Positions 1-10,719 of a stretch of 64,000 nt of DNA are shown here, piece by piece. Origin of the DNA: Bryoerythrophyllum caledonicum (taxonomy: Eukaryota > Streptophyta > Bryopsida > Pottiales > Pottiaceae). Within the stretch, counting starts at the first letter, position 1. The number at the start of each line of letters is the position of its first letter. The DNA lies in contig OZ020515.1 of assembly GCA_963971425.1 (NCBI GenBank), positions 33,801,856-33,865,855 of the forward strand, read 5' to 3'. The notes below the pieces were generated by a model, which did not search any database, was not told the origin of the DNA, and saw only the letters and a list, made by a program, of their open reading frames with translations. A program made the translations under genes and the position numbers.

Positions 1-951
1 TTGATGGAAATACAATGTCTAATATTAATATTTAGCCTTACAAAATTGAACTTAACCCATGACCTAAACTTTGGAGAAATTTTGCACAACATCCAACCGT
101 TGATGGTGGAATAGATTCAAGTTACCGTATATTGGTAGTGAAAACTGTGGATTACTGTAATCATCAATAGATTCTTGCAAGATTTTTTTAAATTTGAATT
201 AGAGTAGTTCACATATGTACTAGGTTGATAGCTTTGCATTGACATATCATATGTGAAGAAAATATTTTTACACAATTAGTGGTGGTTTTTTTTCTTTTTT
301 CTACTTAATTGTATACCAAAATGTTCCAACTTTATACAAATCAAAACGGAAGTTTCGTATGTGAGGAGAGAGATCAACAATCACAAAACAATGAAGAATG
401 TCTTAAAAACAAAGTTCAATCAAAATTTAAGACCAAAATCAATGTGCATGTGTGAAATACAACATAGTATGTGGCATGGTATTCATTGTATTCACTCTAT
501 TTTAGTGTATTTGATGTATTTTGTGTTGTATTCCTAGTTTCTCCAAGAGTTCTATAAATCCAAATCATGATATGATTGTCGGAGAGTGTTCATGTAATGT
601 GTGCCCAAATCTGAACATGGTATCTCAAAACCTAATTCCTCATGGATTTCATGCAAATTGAGTTTTAGCACCTCTGGAGTCCCATTTCGGGCTTCTTGGG
701 CGGTAAAGGGTTAAAGCATCCTACGATTGCACGTCAATCAAGAATGAAGTGCCAAACCTAGATGAAAAGCTATCCAGCCCATTTGAAAAGTATGGTTGGC
801 ACACTAACATGAAGAGTCATGGAAGGGCATGCTAGAACAATACATGGGTGAGATTCTCTCAAAGATATGGTGCTTTTATCTTCCACTATTAAGTAATTAC
901 TTTTAATCTGTCCTCATCAAGTATTGGTTTATGTTCGATGTGTGAACCCTG

Positions 952-990
952 GGGTTACTCCAAGTTTGAAGGGTTACTCCAAGTTTGAAG
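952..990. repeat. Short tandem duplication
   Basis: A unit of about 20 bases beginning GGGTTACTCC and ending in TTTGAA(G) occurs twice head to tail with almost no change. No function is suggested. Confidence 0.85.
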
Positions 991-1679
991 TTTCCCTTGC
1001 AAAAAATTCTTCCCTTGCTACCGTGGGGATGCCCTCAGATCACCAGTGTAGAACATATCTATATTAATCCAGTTTGCAACATGCAAGATCAAAGTTATAG
1101 ATTGTTTTTAGTGGCCGAGTGCACATGCATACCCAGAGAGGATAAGCAAGAATGAAATGCTTGCTTTGCCACACAACTACACAAATAGTACCACTCTGCC
1201 TGCCTGCCTGCCTTAAAAATTCGCATCTTGCATGCAACCATAACCGATTGTAACTCAACTTGCTCTCAAATTATCAGCCCATCACGAGCTAAGAAAACTG
1301 TGAAGAAAAATCTCAACCAGGCCCATCTCGGCAAATGTGCAGATGATCGCTGCTGCTGCATGCAAGCACATACAATATTCTGATTCCCAGTGCATCCACC
1401 GGACCCACCAGAACCGAATGGTTGGACTCAAAGCAACGAATCATTCCTACCGTCCTAGCCAAAACTTAATAATTCATAAAATAATCCATGAATACAAGTT
1501 TTAGTGATTACTGATTCTAAACTTTACTGTACCATTCTTACAATCATGATAGAGTTTTCCTGAAAGTCCTTCAAGACGATGAAGGAAATGGAAAAGGCAG
1601 GGTGCTCGTCTCATTTACAGAGAGCATGCGAAATTTCATAACATTTCTTTCATTTTGCACCAGTGAAATGCATGGCAAT

Positions 1680-1737
1680 CAATACTCTTGGGTCCTACCC
1701 AATGCAAGCAATACCCTTGGGTCCTACCCAATGCAAG
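1680..1737. repeat. 29-bp tandem duplication
   Basis: Two adjacent 29-base units share the core TTGGGTCCTACCCAATGCAA and differ by one base near the start. The core contains a short dyad (TTGGGT / ACCCAA). It looks like a simple local duplication. Confidence 0.85.
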
Positions 1738-2006
1738 CTAAAGCTCCCCCATGGTATCCTAAATTTTTCAAAGGATTGATTAATAGTTCCCCCACACCTC
1801 TTCCAAGCCAAGGCACCCTATCCATGTGGTCCCATATACTAACAACCTAAATGATGTTATTAAATCTAACTCTGCTGTAGAGTATTGATCACAAAATGCA
1901 TGGTTCTCACCTACCATGATAGTACTCTCCAAAAAATCTCTAAAGACCAAGAGTCCCGAGGTGGGCTTTTGCAAATCTTGGGCATGTTTCCAATAATATC
2001 ATCCAT

Positions 2007-2053
2007 AAGGGTGTAGAAGTGGATGGTATTGGATGGTCCACTTCTACACCCTT
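2007..2053. repeat. Perfect 17-bp inverted repeat (hairpin)
   Basis: Two perfectly complementary 17-base arms (AAGGGTGTAGAAGTGGA and its reverse complement) are separated by a 13-base loop. It may be the remnant of a palindromic element. There is no U-run or neighbouring gene to make it a terminator. Confidence 0.8.
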
Positions 2054-3717
2054 GTTAGATTTAAAAGATATAATATAGTCTATCATTACATCATCTCATA
2101 AATTCATTAGTCATATAAGAACAACCTACATTTCCTCCCTAATATTTAGGAATCGTATAGAATAGAAGTTGGTGGTATTGGGTCATCCTACATATGTTAA
2201 TCCTTTAATGCCGAAGTGGACCACAAGGGCATGGGAGAATCTAAGAGCGTATTACATTATGCAAAACATCATTTATTCAATCGATTCATTTTGTCACAAC
2301 CACACTTCACAAAGATCACTGTATTGGCTGCCTGCATCGATTGGAGATCAAGGAGATCCGTTAGAAAGCTAACAACATGCCCAAATTGCATTTTGAAGAC
2401 CGCGGTAACAGTGGCCAATTGGGGAAGAAATTTAAACACCTGGAGCACCGAAATTGACCTTCCTAGGGCCTCGTAGGCATTAAAATAACCTCCCTAGTAA
2501 CCAACCAAAATTCATACCCGACACTTATAAAATTGGGGTATATCCAACCCACTTCCATCTCATTACCGCCCATTCAATTCCAAATGGAGGTTTGCTATTA
2601 GTCATGACCCCTTACTTTTGGTCGGCGCTGATGGGAAGTACCTATTGGCAACCTTCAGCTAAACTTGGCATCACACTTTAAAAATTCATAACTAATTCAC
2701 AATTCATCAGAAAATATAAAACCACTCAGGTTGAAATTTGAATTTTATTGGCTTCTTGAAAAACAAATGTAATATTATTTGTTCTCTCCATATATGCACA
2801 TTGCTTAACTTGTCGGTTATGGAAATTATACCTTGTTGTTGGTTAACCCCTAAAGGACCAAGGCATTTTAGAGGGAAAAACCAGTCCAAAACTGCCACTA
2901 CCATAAAGAGGCATGAAAATCTCATTTTTGAGTAAAATTTTGCACATTTAGCCATAGGATCTTAAAATAGAATTCTACTTGAACATATCAGTTTTTTTTT
3001 GTTGCAATCCACCACATGGATTTGAAGATTATAGTATTTGAAGTGCAAGAAAAAGTTTTTTCCCCCTTTTCCCAACAATGTGTGACAGTATATGTTTGAC
3101 TTGGGTTAGTATGCTATTTTAAACTAAAGATAATTCTTTTTTGACAAAAAAATAATACTTGCTAGTCTTGAAAATATTACATTCAATGAAGTGTCCTAGC
3201 AAAAGATTTTGGAGGTGCCCAACGTGCTGGCACTCCCTGTTCGAAATTGAAAACCCTATAGCTTTTTCATTGAATGTGAGATTTAGAAAAAAACTATTCT
3301 CCGATTGAGATTTTAGTAATGCCCTTTTATAGTAAAAATTTCAAAGAGGAATGTTGGAAATTGACATCATAGGAACTTGACCAAATCTTCAAATTTGCCA
3401 TTTTTGGACACTTCGTCCTTTGGGGGTTAATTGAGCCAAGGCCAAGCAAAAATTGTTTTCCAGCAAGTATGGGGTCAAAGAAGAGCAAAGGAATCTACAG
3501 CATGGGATGAAGGAATGTGGAGAATAGGTCCAAGATGACCCTAAACTACCCGGATGATAGTGTGAGATATCCAAAGACAGAGGTCCTTGGTTCAATCCTG
3601 GCAGTCAAATCGTCTCTCACTTGAGGGAATCACCACAAGTTGTCAATATAGCAACTCGCGTGTGCTAAAACAATATTTAAAAAATATAAAATGTGGAGAA
3701 TTTACTGGAGTACAATT

Positions 3718-3965
3718 GGCTCCCGCGACTGGGGCACGCCGCTCGGGATGGAACACACGAAAGCGCGGCGGGCCAAGGTCAATCATCAGGCTGGCGCAGA
3801 TAGGCCAGGGAGGAGCGTCTGTTCATGGGAAACCAGAGGAGCAGAATGGTTGGGGAGGAATCTTCAGAACTGGCGTAGAAGGCCGACTTTTCCATGGCGG
3901 CTCCCGTCCCATGATCCATCCCTCGCACTGCAGGCGCTGCTCGTGGTTTCCGTGCGCACTGCCCC
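3718..3965. other. GC-rich, CpG-rich island of unknown nature
   Basis: Base composition rises sharply here against AT-rich flanks, with many CpG dinucleotides. Frames are open on both strands (127 and 98 aa on +, 71 aa on -), as expected of GC-rich sequence, and none has a recognisable motif. It abuts the left end of the MITE at 3971. It could be a relict exon, a promoter island or a piece of another element. Confidence 0.35.
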
Positions 3966-3970
3966 AGTAA

Positions 3971-4367
3971 GGTTGGATGACCTATAACCACCAACTTAAG
4001 CTTGCTGACCTATTTATAGCGTTTGTATACGTGGTAAGACATTTTTTGGGAATTCAAAATAGGATTTCATGAATATTGCAATTGTCGTGACCATTTATTT
4101 CTTCATATTGAAATTGCTACAAATTTTCAAAGTGGATAGTAAGCCGTGACCCATTCCTCGACATACAAAACTCTCTATTTCTACACTAAGTTGTACCAAT
4201 AACCACTTCTGCATTGACAAAAAACCGGCAGCTTTGAACCAATCATGAACTGACACCCAATCATAAATGACTTCCTAAAATTTCGGAAATGGGGTGGGTC
4301 TGTGGTGGTTTTGGTACACTTTAGCATCTCCATTATGGGGTTCGTGGTGGTTATAGGTCATCCAACC
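3971..4367. mobile_element. MITE-like element with ~25-bp terminal inverted repeats
   Basis: The left end GGTTGGATGACCTATAACCA is matched by its reverse complement at the right end (GGTGGTTATAGGTCATCCAACC). The bases just outside are TAA on the left and TTA on the right. That could be an imperfect 3-bp target duplication or an extension of the inverted repeat. The interior has no coding capacity. A related but decayed end lies near 2170-2195. Confidence 0.65.
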
Positions 4368-4570
4368 TTAGAACGCTGTTGTCAAAGCTACACAATCGTC
4401 ATCAGCACTCATCCCTCCTCCAACCAATTTGATCCTTCTTTTCAGTTTCTTCCCAATAGTTATCAGCCACAAGAAGAATATTCATCTTTGAAGAAGAAAA
4501 AGAGAATGAAAGTTTGAGGTGTTTTCTTGAAGGTTAAAGTGGGTGATCCCCTGTATCATCCCTTACTTTA

Positions 4571-4776
4571 GAGCATCTCCACCCAGAGACAGAGAACCAC
4601 CAATTTGGAGTTTTGCGAGGACAAAAAGTTGCACCCGTCACCTCAAAATGGGGAAACTTTATAAAATTTGGAGCTTGCGGTGGAGCTCTTACAACGCCAA
4701 ACCCTAAACCACTCCCGGCGTGGAGTAGATTTTCCGACCTCGCGTGGAAAATTCCATGCCAGGAGTGGAGATGCTC
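4571..4776. mobile_element. Tourist-like MITE (PIF/Harbinger type) with TTA target duplication
   Basis: The element begins GAGCATCTCCACCC and ends in GTGGAGATGCTC, an imperfect terminal inverted repeat. It is flanked on both sides by TTA (4568-4570 and 4777-4779), the 3-bp duplication typical of PIF/Harbinger-derived MITEs. At 206 bp it has no coding capacity. The terminal motif resembles a MITE end common in plant genomes. Confidence 0.75.
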
Positions 4777-4779
4777 TTA

Positions 4780-6261
4780 TGACCGAATGTTACTAACTAC
4801 ATAAAGAGGGTGATTTGACTTCGGATCAATGTGGGGAACTTATGGTCAACACTTGGGATACTATGGGAGAACTTAAGCTTGCATTGGGTAGGGTCCAAAA
4901 GCACTAATTGCTAGTACTACTCATGCATTTCATGGGTTCACTTATTATATGATGAAATCAACCGTGCTCTATTTCTTTCTGTGTGTAAATCTCAACCCCT
5001 ATCTCTCCTCTCTTTCCTCTTCAGGAAGGACTTTCAGAAACAGTGATTAATTATTGGATTAGTTGACTAAGTTCCGGGTCAAGTTCGGTTTCCAAAGTTT
5101 GTGGAGTCGTCAGAGTGGTTTACACGCTACCAGTTTCACTTACGCCACGTACGACTCACTGATCTCAAATTTAACCGAATGGCAAATGGGCCAGTCATAG
5201 AATTTCATTGTAGATCTTCCAGACTTCCATCTCTAACTATCCAACAGCAGAATCGTGACTCATGGACCGAAAAAAAAAAACAACAACAATGACAACGATT
5301 CGAGATTCTAGGCTGGGAGCGACAATAGGAGTGACCGTGGGCTGATTGCCAAAGGTGGTGAAGGTGGTGGTTCTGATGAACTCAGTACAGTTGTGTGCGT
5401 GCTCGCGGCTACTCGGAGGCGTGCTGTCGAGGCCAGCCAGCCGATGGTGTGTGGACCGGTGCTTTGCAATCAATTGAGTGTCCAGCACTGCGACCAGCCT
5501 CACCACCACCACCAACGTCTTGTGGTAAGTTGAAAATAATCAGTGAGGGGGAAAAACTGCAACCTGTTCAGAAGTACTACTGTCGATGTTCGAGATCGTT
5601 CAAAACTTTGAAGCTAATAGCTAGCCGCAGGAATCAGGGAGGATTCGTGGTGGAAATCTGGCATGCTATAATTCAGAAGATCCCTTGAGATCCGTTCACT
5701 TCTCGTCCTCACTTTGGATCACTTGAGACTCCGCAGCCTGGATCAGATTCTCAGACTCGAGCCGGTTGTGCTTCCGTTTCAAGCTTCTGAATGCATTAGG
5801 CGTGAACTGTGTCAGTGCGAGAGCCCATCTGTCGTAAGAGACGTGAAAATCCTTATTTTTTTCCTCGGTTGAGTCTAGATTGTCTGCAGAGTCATCGTCC
5901 CTCTGTAACCACTTGGGTTGAAGGTCGTTTTCTGGAATCTCTCTCTTCGTTATTTTATTCGACACTTGATGATGACTGCCGTGCCGGGTTGGCTTACATT
6001 TCTTTCACGTTTTGTTTCGCTGATTTCTGAGGGCAAAGTCCGGGTTTTGACACTTTTCAGAAACTATGGCTCAGTGAAGACGCAAGAAGGTGGAGGGTGT
6101 ACTGGTGTTAGAGGTGTTTGAAAGGTTGCTAACAATTATATTGAGAGGTGTTGAGATACTGAGTGATCTGTTTCCTTGGCTGTCACAGTGGTTTGCGGAC
6201 GGCATGAGAATTTGGTGAGTATGCAGTAGATCGTCAGAAAAATAAAAGGATTTTCGCTACC
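4780..6261. other. Upstream flank of the SLC1 gene, no gene recognised
   Basis: About 1.5 kb precedes the start codon at 6262. GC content rises from about 5,250 onward. Several short frames are open on both strands, none with a recognisable motif. The segment could contain the promoter and a 5' untranslated exon of the transporter gene; I could not identify a convincing TATA box or transcription start. Confidence 0.4.
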
Positions 6262-8931
6262 ATGGTTTACGTCGCAATGCCCGTCGAGGTGGAGGCCGGC
6301 TACAGTCTGCTGCAAACCGGTACATAGAATCCCCTTTTTTAGAGTGTTCTGCTTTTGGAGGAAACGGCAAAACTCACATTCTTGAATACTTCCTGCTAGG
6401 TGTCTTGAAGAAGTCGCTATGGCAGCAGTTCCGGAGCACCTGCTTTCGGATGAAGATGCTCATCTGGTGGACACTCCTGGGAGTCGGCTTCGGCATCGTG
6501 TGTGGCCTGTCCCTCTACAGATCGCATCTCCCACCACTGGCCATCGAGCTCATCGGTATGCTAGCTATTTCGCCATGCAAGAGCCCGACATTGCGACATT
6601 GGAATTTTCATCGTAGTACTCACAAGCTCGATGAATCTGCGCAGGGTACCCTGGTGAGCTCTTGATTCGCGCGCTGCAGGAGCTGGTGTTGCCATTGATG
6701 GTGTTCGCCCTCATGAGTGGTGTCTTCAACCTGCGCCACTCTGCCAGCGGGTACAACCATCTCACCTAGGTCTTGAAACCCTAGACATTTACTTTTACCA
6801 GTTTGAAGGCTCAGCGACAATATGCGCGTGTTGTTGGTTGCAGCGCTGGACGGATCATCCGATGGTCTCTGCTATACTACTTGATGTCGATGCTACTCGC
6901 AGTAACGCTTGGTATCACGTTGGTGTATATCATTCATCCTGGACAGAGTAGCCCCTTCTCGAACAACAGCACCCGCATTGGGGATTGTGGAGATCACGCC
7001 AACACTGTTGCCACTTTGTGAGTGCTCTGAGATCAGTGTTTCATGTGAGAAGGGTGTGTTTGGTGATGACTTGACATGAGATTGGAATGTGGGGTTGAGC
7101 AGAGGACTGTTGCATGCTGATAAGTCGGCGGTGAGCTCGTTACTCAACATTGGACGTGATCTGATTCCAACCAACATCGTGGCGGCGGCTGCTCTGCCTA
7201 ATTTCATGGGAGTCATCACTTTCGCCATCGTTTTCGCCTGTGCGCTCAACACTTACGGTATATTTTTGTAACTAGGTACCAGCAATATTTAACACTGGCC
7301 TTGAGATTTTAGAAGAGTAATCGTAATGGTGGGATTGCAAGCTGTTATCTGAACTAATATTAGAAAAGTACTCAAAGGTAGGACTCACTCTGATGCTTGG
7401 AATAGTCATGCTGTGTTTCAAGGCCTATGAGGCATCTGAAAGTTTGGAATTACCTGGCAGGTGAAAGAGCTGAGTCATTAATCCTCAGCTTCGAGCTTTT
7501 AAATGAGGTTTTCCTGAAAATTGTGAGTCCCGACTTCTTTCATATTCCTGACATGATATCTATGAATGGATTCATGCATTCAGATTGATATGTAGTTTAA
7601 CAAAACCTCTGAAGTAACTGTTGTGGTTTTACAGATTTATATGGTGATCGCGATGACACCGGTCGGAGTGGCATCATTGCTGGCAAGTACCATAATGAAG
7701 TCGTGCAGTCTTCTCGAGCTTGTGAAAGCGTTGGCGTTGTATGTGAGCACTGTGGTAGTAGGATTTGGCCTCCACTCTTGTGTGGTGATCCCTACCGTCG
7801 TCTTCCTGCTATCTCAACAAAATCCGCTCAAAATTTTCAGGTACATCGAAATTGTTATTTGTACTTGTATTGAGAAGAACTAAGGCTTACGTCTTTTCCC
7901 TAGAATATTCGACCATTACAGTTTTATACGCAATTTATCAATCGTCATATGTAATGTGTGTAACAGAAAATTCACGCCAGCCCTGCTTCTAGGCTTTGGA
8001 ACATCTTCAAGCGCCGCCAGTATGCCAGTAGCCATGCGCTGCGGTGAGGAGTATGGATGCGCCAGCAGCATTGTGCGCTTCGTCATTCCCATGGGCACGA
8101 ACATCAACCGTGACGGCGCTGCTCTGTATGAAGCAGTTTCAGTCATGTTCATTTGTCAGGTGCAAAACTATCACTACAGTAACATCTCTTTACTTTATAG
8201 TTCCTTTCAACTTTGTTATCATAAAGAAACCTGATAAGCTCTTATTCAGGAGTCTCTCAAGAAGAAACTAATGAAAGTTGATGCTTGTCGCAGGCTCATG
8301 GACTGTCGTTATCACTAGGCAGTGTGGTGGTGGTAGCCTTAACAGCCACGTTGGCCGCAATCGGCTCCGCTTCCATTCCCAACTCTGCCCTTGTGTCTAT
8401 GATTACTATACTGCAGGTGCATACCCACCTCTTTCAGTTTTTCTTTCAGGCCAGGGAAATTCCTTGCCTATTGTTTTATTGATTTTTTTGCCCCCATAAA
8501 TCTCTTAATTGATTTACTGAGTTTCTAAATCGGCGACAGGCGCTAGGGCTACAAGAGTACATTCCCGACGTGGCTGTTTTGTACTCCGTGGATTGGCTTC
8601 TTGGTATGGTGCGAACAACAGTGAATGTCTGGGGTGATGCAAATGCGTGCGTGGTTGTGGACACTTGGGCCAAGCGTCACGCCAAGAAACATGACGTGCT
8701 CCCGGTCATTGTAAGTTTTTCCATCGATGAGATAGAATTCTCTAGTTCGTCTACACACTGAAGAAGCGATGTTGCATGACCTTAAAGAGCAGGAGCCACT
8801 TGTAGTATTAACTTTAAGTGAAAATGAGCCATTGTTTTATTTAGACTGATACCTTTTGTCATGTGGTTTTACAGAGTACTCGAGCAGCAAAGGAGAAAGC
8901 TGCTGGCAGCGGCGAAACCAGTGGGGAGTAA
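6262..8931 (+). CDS. SLC1/DAACS-family dicarboxylate/amino acid:cation symporter, 11 exons
   Basis: Hand splicing gives exons 6262-6319, 6400-6555, 6645-6750, 6844-7017, 7103-7257, 7461-7522, 7635-7840, 7967-8159, 8294-8416, 8540-8710 and 8875-8931. They total 1461 nt (486 aa plus stop), every intron starts GT and ends AG, and phases match throughout. Family landmarks appear in order: a hydrophobic N-terminal half; the serine motif of hairpin 1 (GTSSSAAS, residues 317-324); the TM7 motif NRDGA (353-357) followed by ALYEA; hairpin 2 (GSASIPNSA, 394-402); and TM8 RTTVNVWGD (436-444). SLC1 proteins couple Na+ and/or H+ to uptake of acidic or neutral amino acids or dicarboxylates across membranes. 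Odd: the usual TM7 motif is NMDGT, and the TM8 Asp that contacts the substrate amino group is Gly433 here. Substrate therefore cannot be assumed. The length is normal for the family. The ATG at 6262 is the first in frame and precedes a good donor. Confidence 0.92.
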
Positions 8932-9436
8932 TCATTTTTCTGAGTCCACAAGAAACTTTTACTTGTATATTTATCGTGTCAAATGCTCACTTGTGTATAA
9001 TCTAGATGTAGATAGCGATGTGGTAGGTGGCAATGGTGGGAGTGGAATTCAAAAGCGCTTTGAATTCAATTCATGTTCTGCTGATTCAGGTATGCAGAAT
9101 AGGTATACCAATCCGAAATCATTGGGGTTGTGCTAAATTTCTTCAGCTTAGTATGTGAAAGTCCGAAGGTATTGGAATATAGATAGGGCTCATCTGGAGC
9201 TCGGCGTAAGGGTGCTACAGTAAGCAGGCGCACATGCCAGCCGTATGGCTGGATTTTGACCCCAACTAGTCCTTAGAATCTCGGATTGGGACCCGGGTGA
9301 CCAAATGGGTTTAGCCCGATGAACTGAAGGGGGTCTAGGTTCAGGGTCATGTGCACCTGCTTAGTATGTGGGTGTTGTAACCTGCATCAATTTGAATAGT
9401 CGACGTTCTGAGTGGAAGTACGTTTGTATCTAAATA
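8932..9436. other. 3' flank of the SLC1 gene
   Basis: About 500 bp after the transporter stop codon, probably holding its 3' untranslated region and polyadenylation site. I see no definite AATAAA signal. A 91-aa frame runs through the last exon and this flank but is a by-product of a different reading frame. The segment ends at the TA target duplication of the pogo-like element. Confidence 0.5.
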
Positions 9437-9989
9437 CAGTGGGCTCTCTATAAATGTTACCTCTGTAAGTGTTAGAATCGCATAAGTGTTACTAAAAATC
9501 TCGCTCCCGAAAAAAACCTCAAAATTAACACTAGTAAGTGTTATATGTTAAGTGTTATAACATGTTCCGCTCCCCCCTTTGTTAAAATGATTCTATAAGT
9601 GTTACATTTGGAGAAAACATCATAATAGAACTTGTTTTTAAAATTTTAAATTACTTCAGATGAATATATACCATATCTTTTGTGGAACTTGAGAAGATTT
9701 GTCCTTTTAAAAAAGAATCTGACAGGATTCTTTCAGCAATATCTAAAAGGGCATCGTAGGCCATATTCGAGAAGGGTATTGTAGGCCATGTAGTGAGTTT
9801 TTATTTCTATTTATTTATTTGTTTTTAAACGTTTTGGATGTAGTTGTTTGCCGCATGCAAGAGGCATGCCGTTGACCCCATCATGGATGCATGGCCTGTC
9901 ATGCTAAGGTTTGATTGCTGGCTGTGATTGTTTTTTTTTTTTTTTTTTTTTTTAAATTTTAAACTTCCAAATGGGTGCATGCCTCATCG

Positions 9990-10381
9990 GCTTTCACTTT
10001 TATCTTCAAACCTAAAAGATAGCAATGTTATGGGCGCTCATGAGTTCATAAACTATGAGGTAGACTTTGATTTAAATAATCCCTATGAACCTATTGAGGA
10101 GGATATCCTAGACATGCTTCCTTCCAAAGACTTGGAGATTGTTGCAGATGAGGTTATAAATGATGCGGTAGAGGAGGACCGTGGTTGGATTTGACACTGT
10201 TGAAGGTGCACTTCATATCAATGTGAAGAAATTCCTTCAACAAAGACCACGTGATGTTTCATCACGCATCAACTTGGTTCAAACTCTTCTGCAAGATGTG
10301 GCGATTGCCTATATGGAAGATACCCGTCAATCCACTATGGATTTTTTCTTCGTTAAGCTTAGTTTAGCTGAATTTAGTTGA
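9990..10381 (+). pseudogene. Pogo-like transposase C-terminal remnant
   Basis: An acidic stretch (10030-10194, containing EVDFDLNNPYEPIEED) is followed, in a different frame from about 10200, by a helical segment ending RQSTMDFFF. A short motif of the form Q-x-x-x-x-FF near the C terminus is typical of pogo/Tigger transposases, where it can act as a PCNA-interacting peptide. The catalytic DDE region is absent and at least one frameshift separates the two parts, so this is a fossil. The assignment rests mainly on the pogo-type ends around it. Confidence 0.55.
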
Positions 10382-10425
10382 ATTTAGTTGAGTTTAGTTG
10401 AGTTTAGAAGAATTGAATTTAGTTG
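10357..10425. repeat. Degenerate tandem repeat (GAATTTAGTT units)
   Basis: About six imperfect copies of a 10-base unit (TTTAGTTGAA or TTTAGTTGAG) follow the transposase remnant inside the pogo-like element. It is a simple microsatellite-like expansion. Confidence 0.75.
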
Positions 10426-10719
10426 CATTATGGATTATATTTTTTGTATTTTCAGCTTTCATATTCTCTATATGTTATGGATTTTTCTTTGAAGTCTTAC
10501 AAGTGTTATTTCATTAAATGTTATTAATCATCACTATCAAGTTTCATAAGTGTTAATCCTTTAAATGTTACTAACCATCGGTATTGTATTTCATAAGTGT
10601 TATTTTTGTAAGTGTTACTAATCGTCGGTATCTAGTTCTATTAACGTTATATGTTATAACTTCATAAGTGTTACCAAAAATCCCACTCCCGAGGAGTAAC
10701 ATTTATAGAGAGCCGACTG

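Larger units (their letters stand above)
1..3717. other. AT-rich intergenic DNA, no gene recognised
   Basis: No open frame here has a recognisable motif, a plausible splice pattern or codon use unlike random AT-rich DNA. Short frames on both strands overlap each other. The only structure I see is small repeats listed separately (952-990, 1680-1737, 2007-2053) and a relict of a MITE end near 2170-2195 that resembles the terminus of the 3971-4367 element. Confidence 0.6.
9437..10719 (+). mobile_element. Decayed pogo-like (Tc1/mariner superfamily) DNA transposon
   Basis: The left end begins CAGTGGGCTCTCTATAAATG and the right end is its near-complement (CATTTATAGAGAGCCGACTG). Both are flanked by TA (9435-9436 and 10720-10721), the Tc1/mariner duplication. 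The subterminal regions (about 9460-9610 and 10496-10680) are packed with the motif ATAAGTGTTA, in keeping with repeated transposase-binding sites. Only a C-terminal transposase-like remnant survives inside, so the 1.28-kb copy is non-autonomous. It lies about 500 bp downstream of the transporter gene. Confidence 0.85.

Noticed and set aside
3560-3625. GGTTCAATCC resembling a Pol III B box, suggesting a tRNA or SINE
   Set aside because: No A box at the right distance, no cloverleaf and no defined repeat could be found.
5237-5965. Frames of 89-97 aa upstream of the transporter
   Set aside because: No motif, overlapping frames on both strands, and no splice pattern linking them to the gene.
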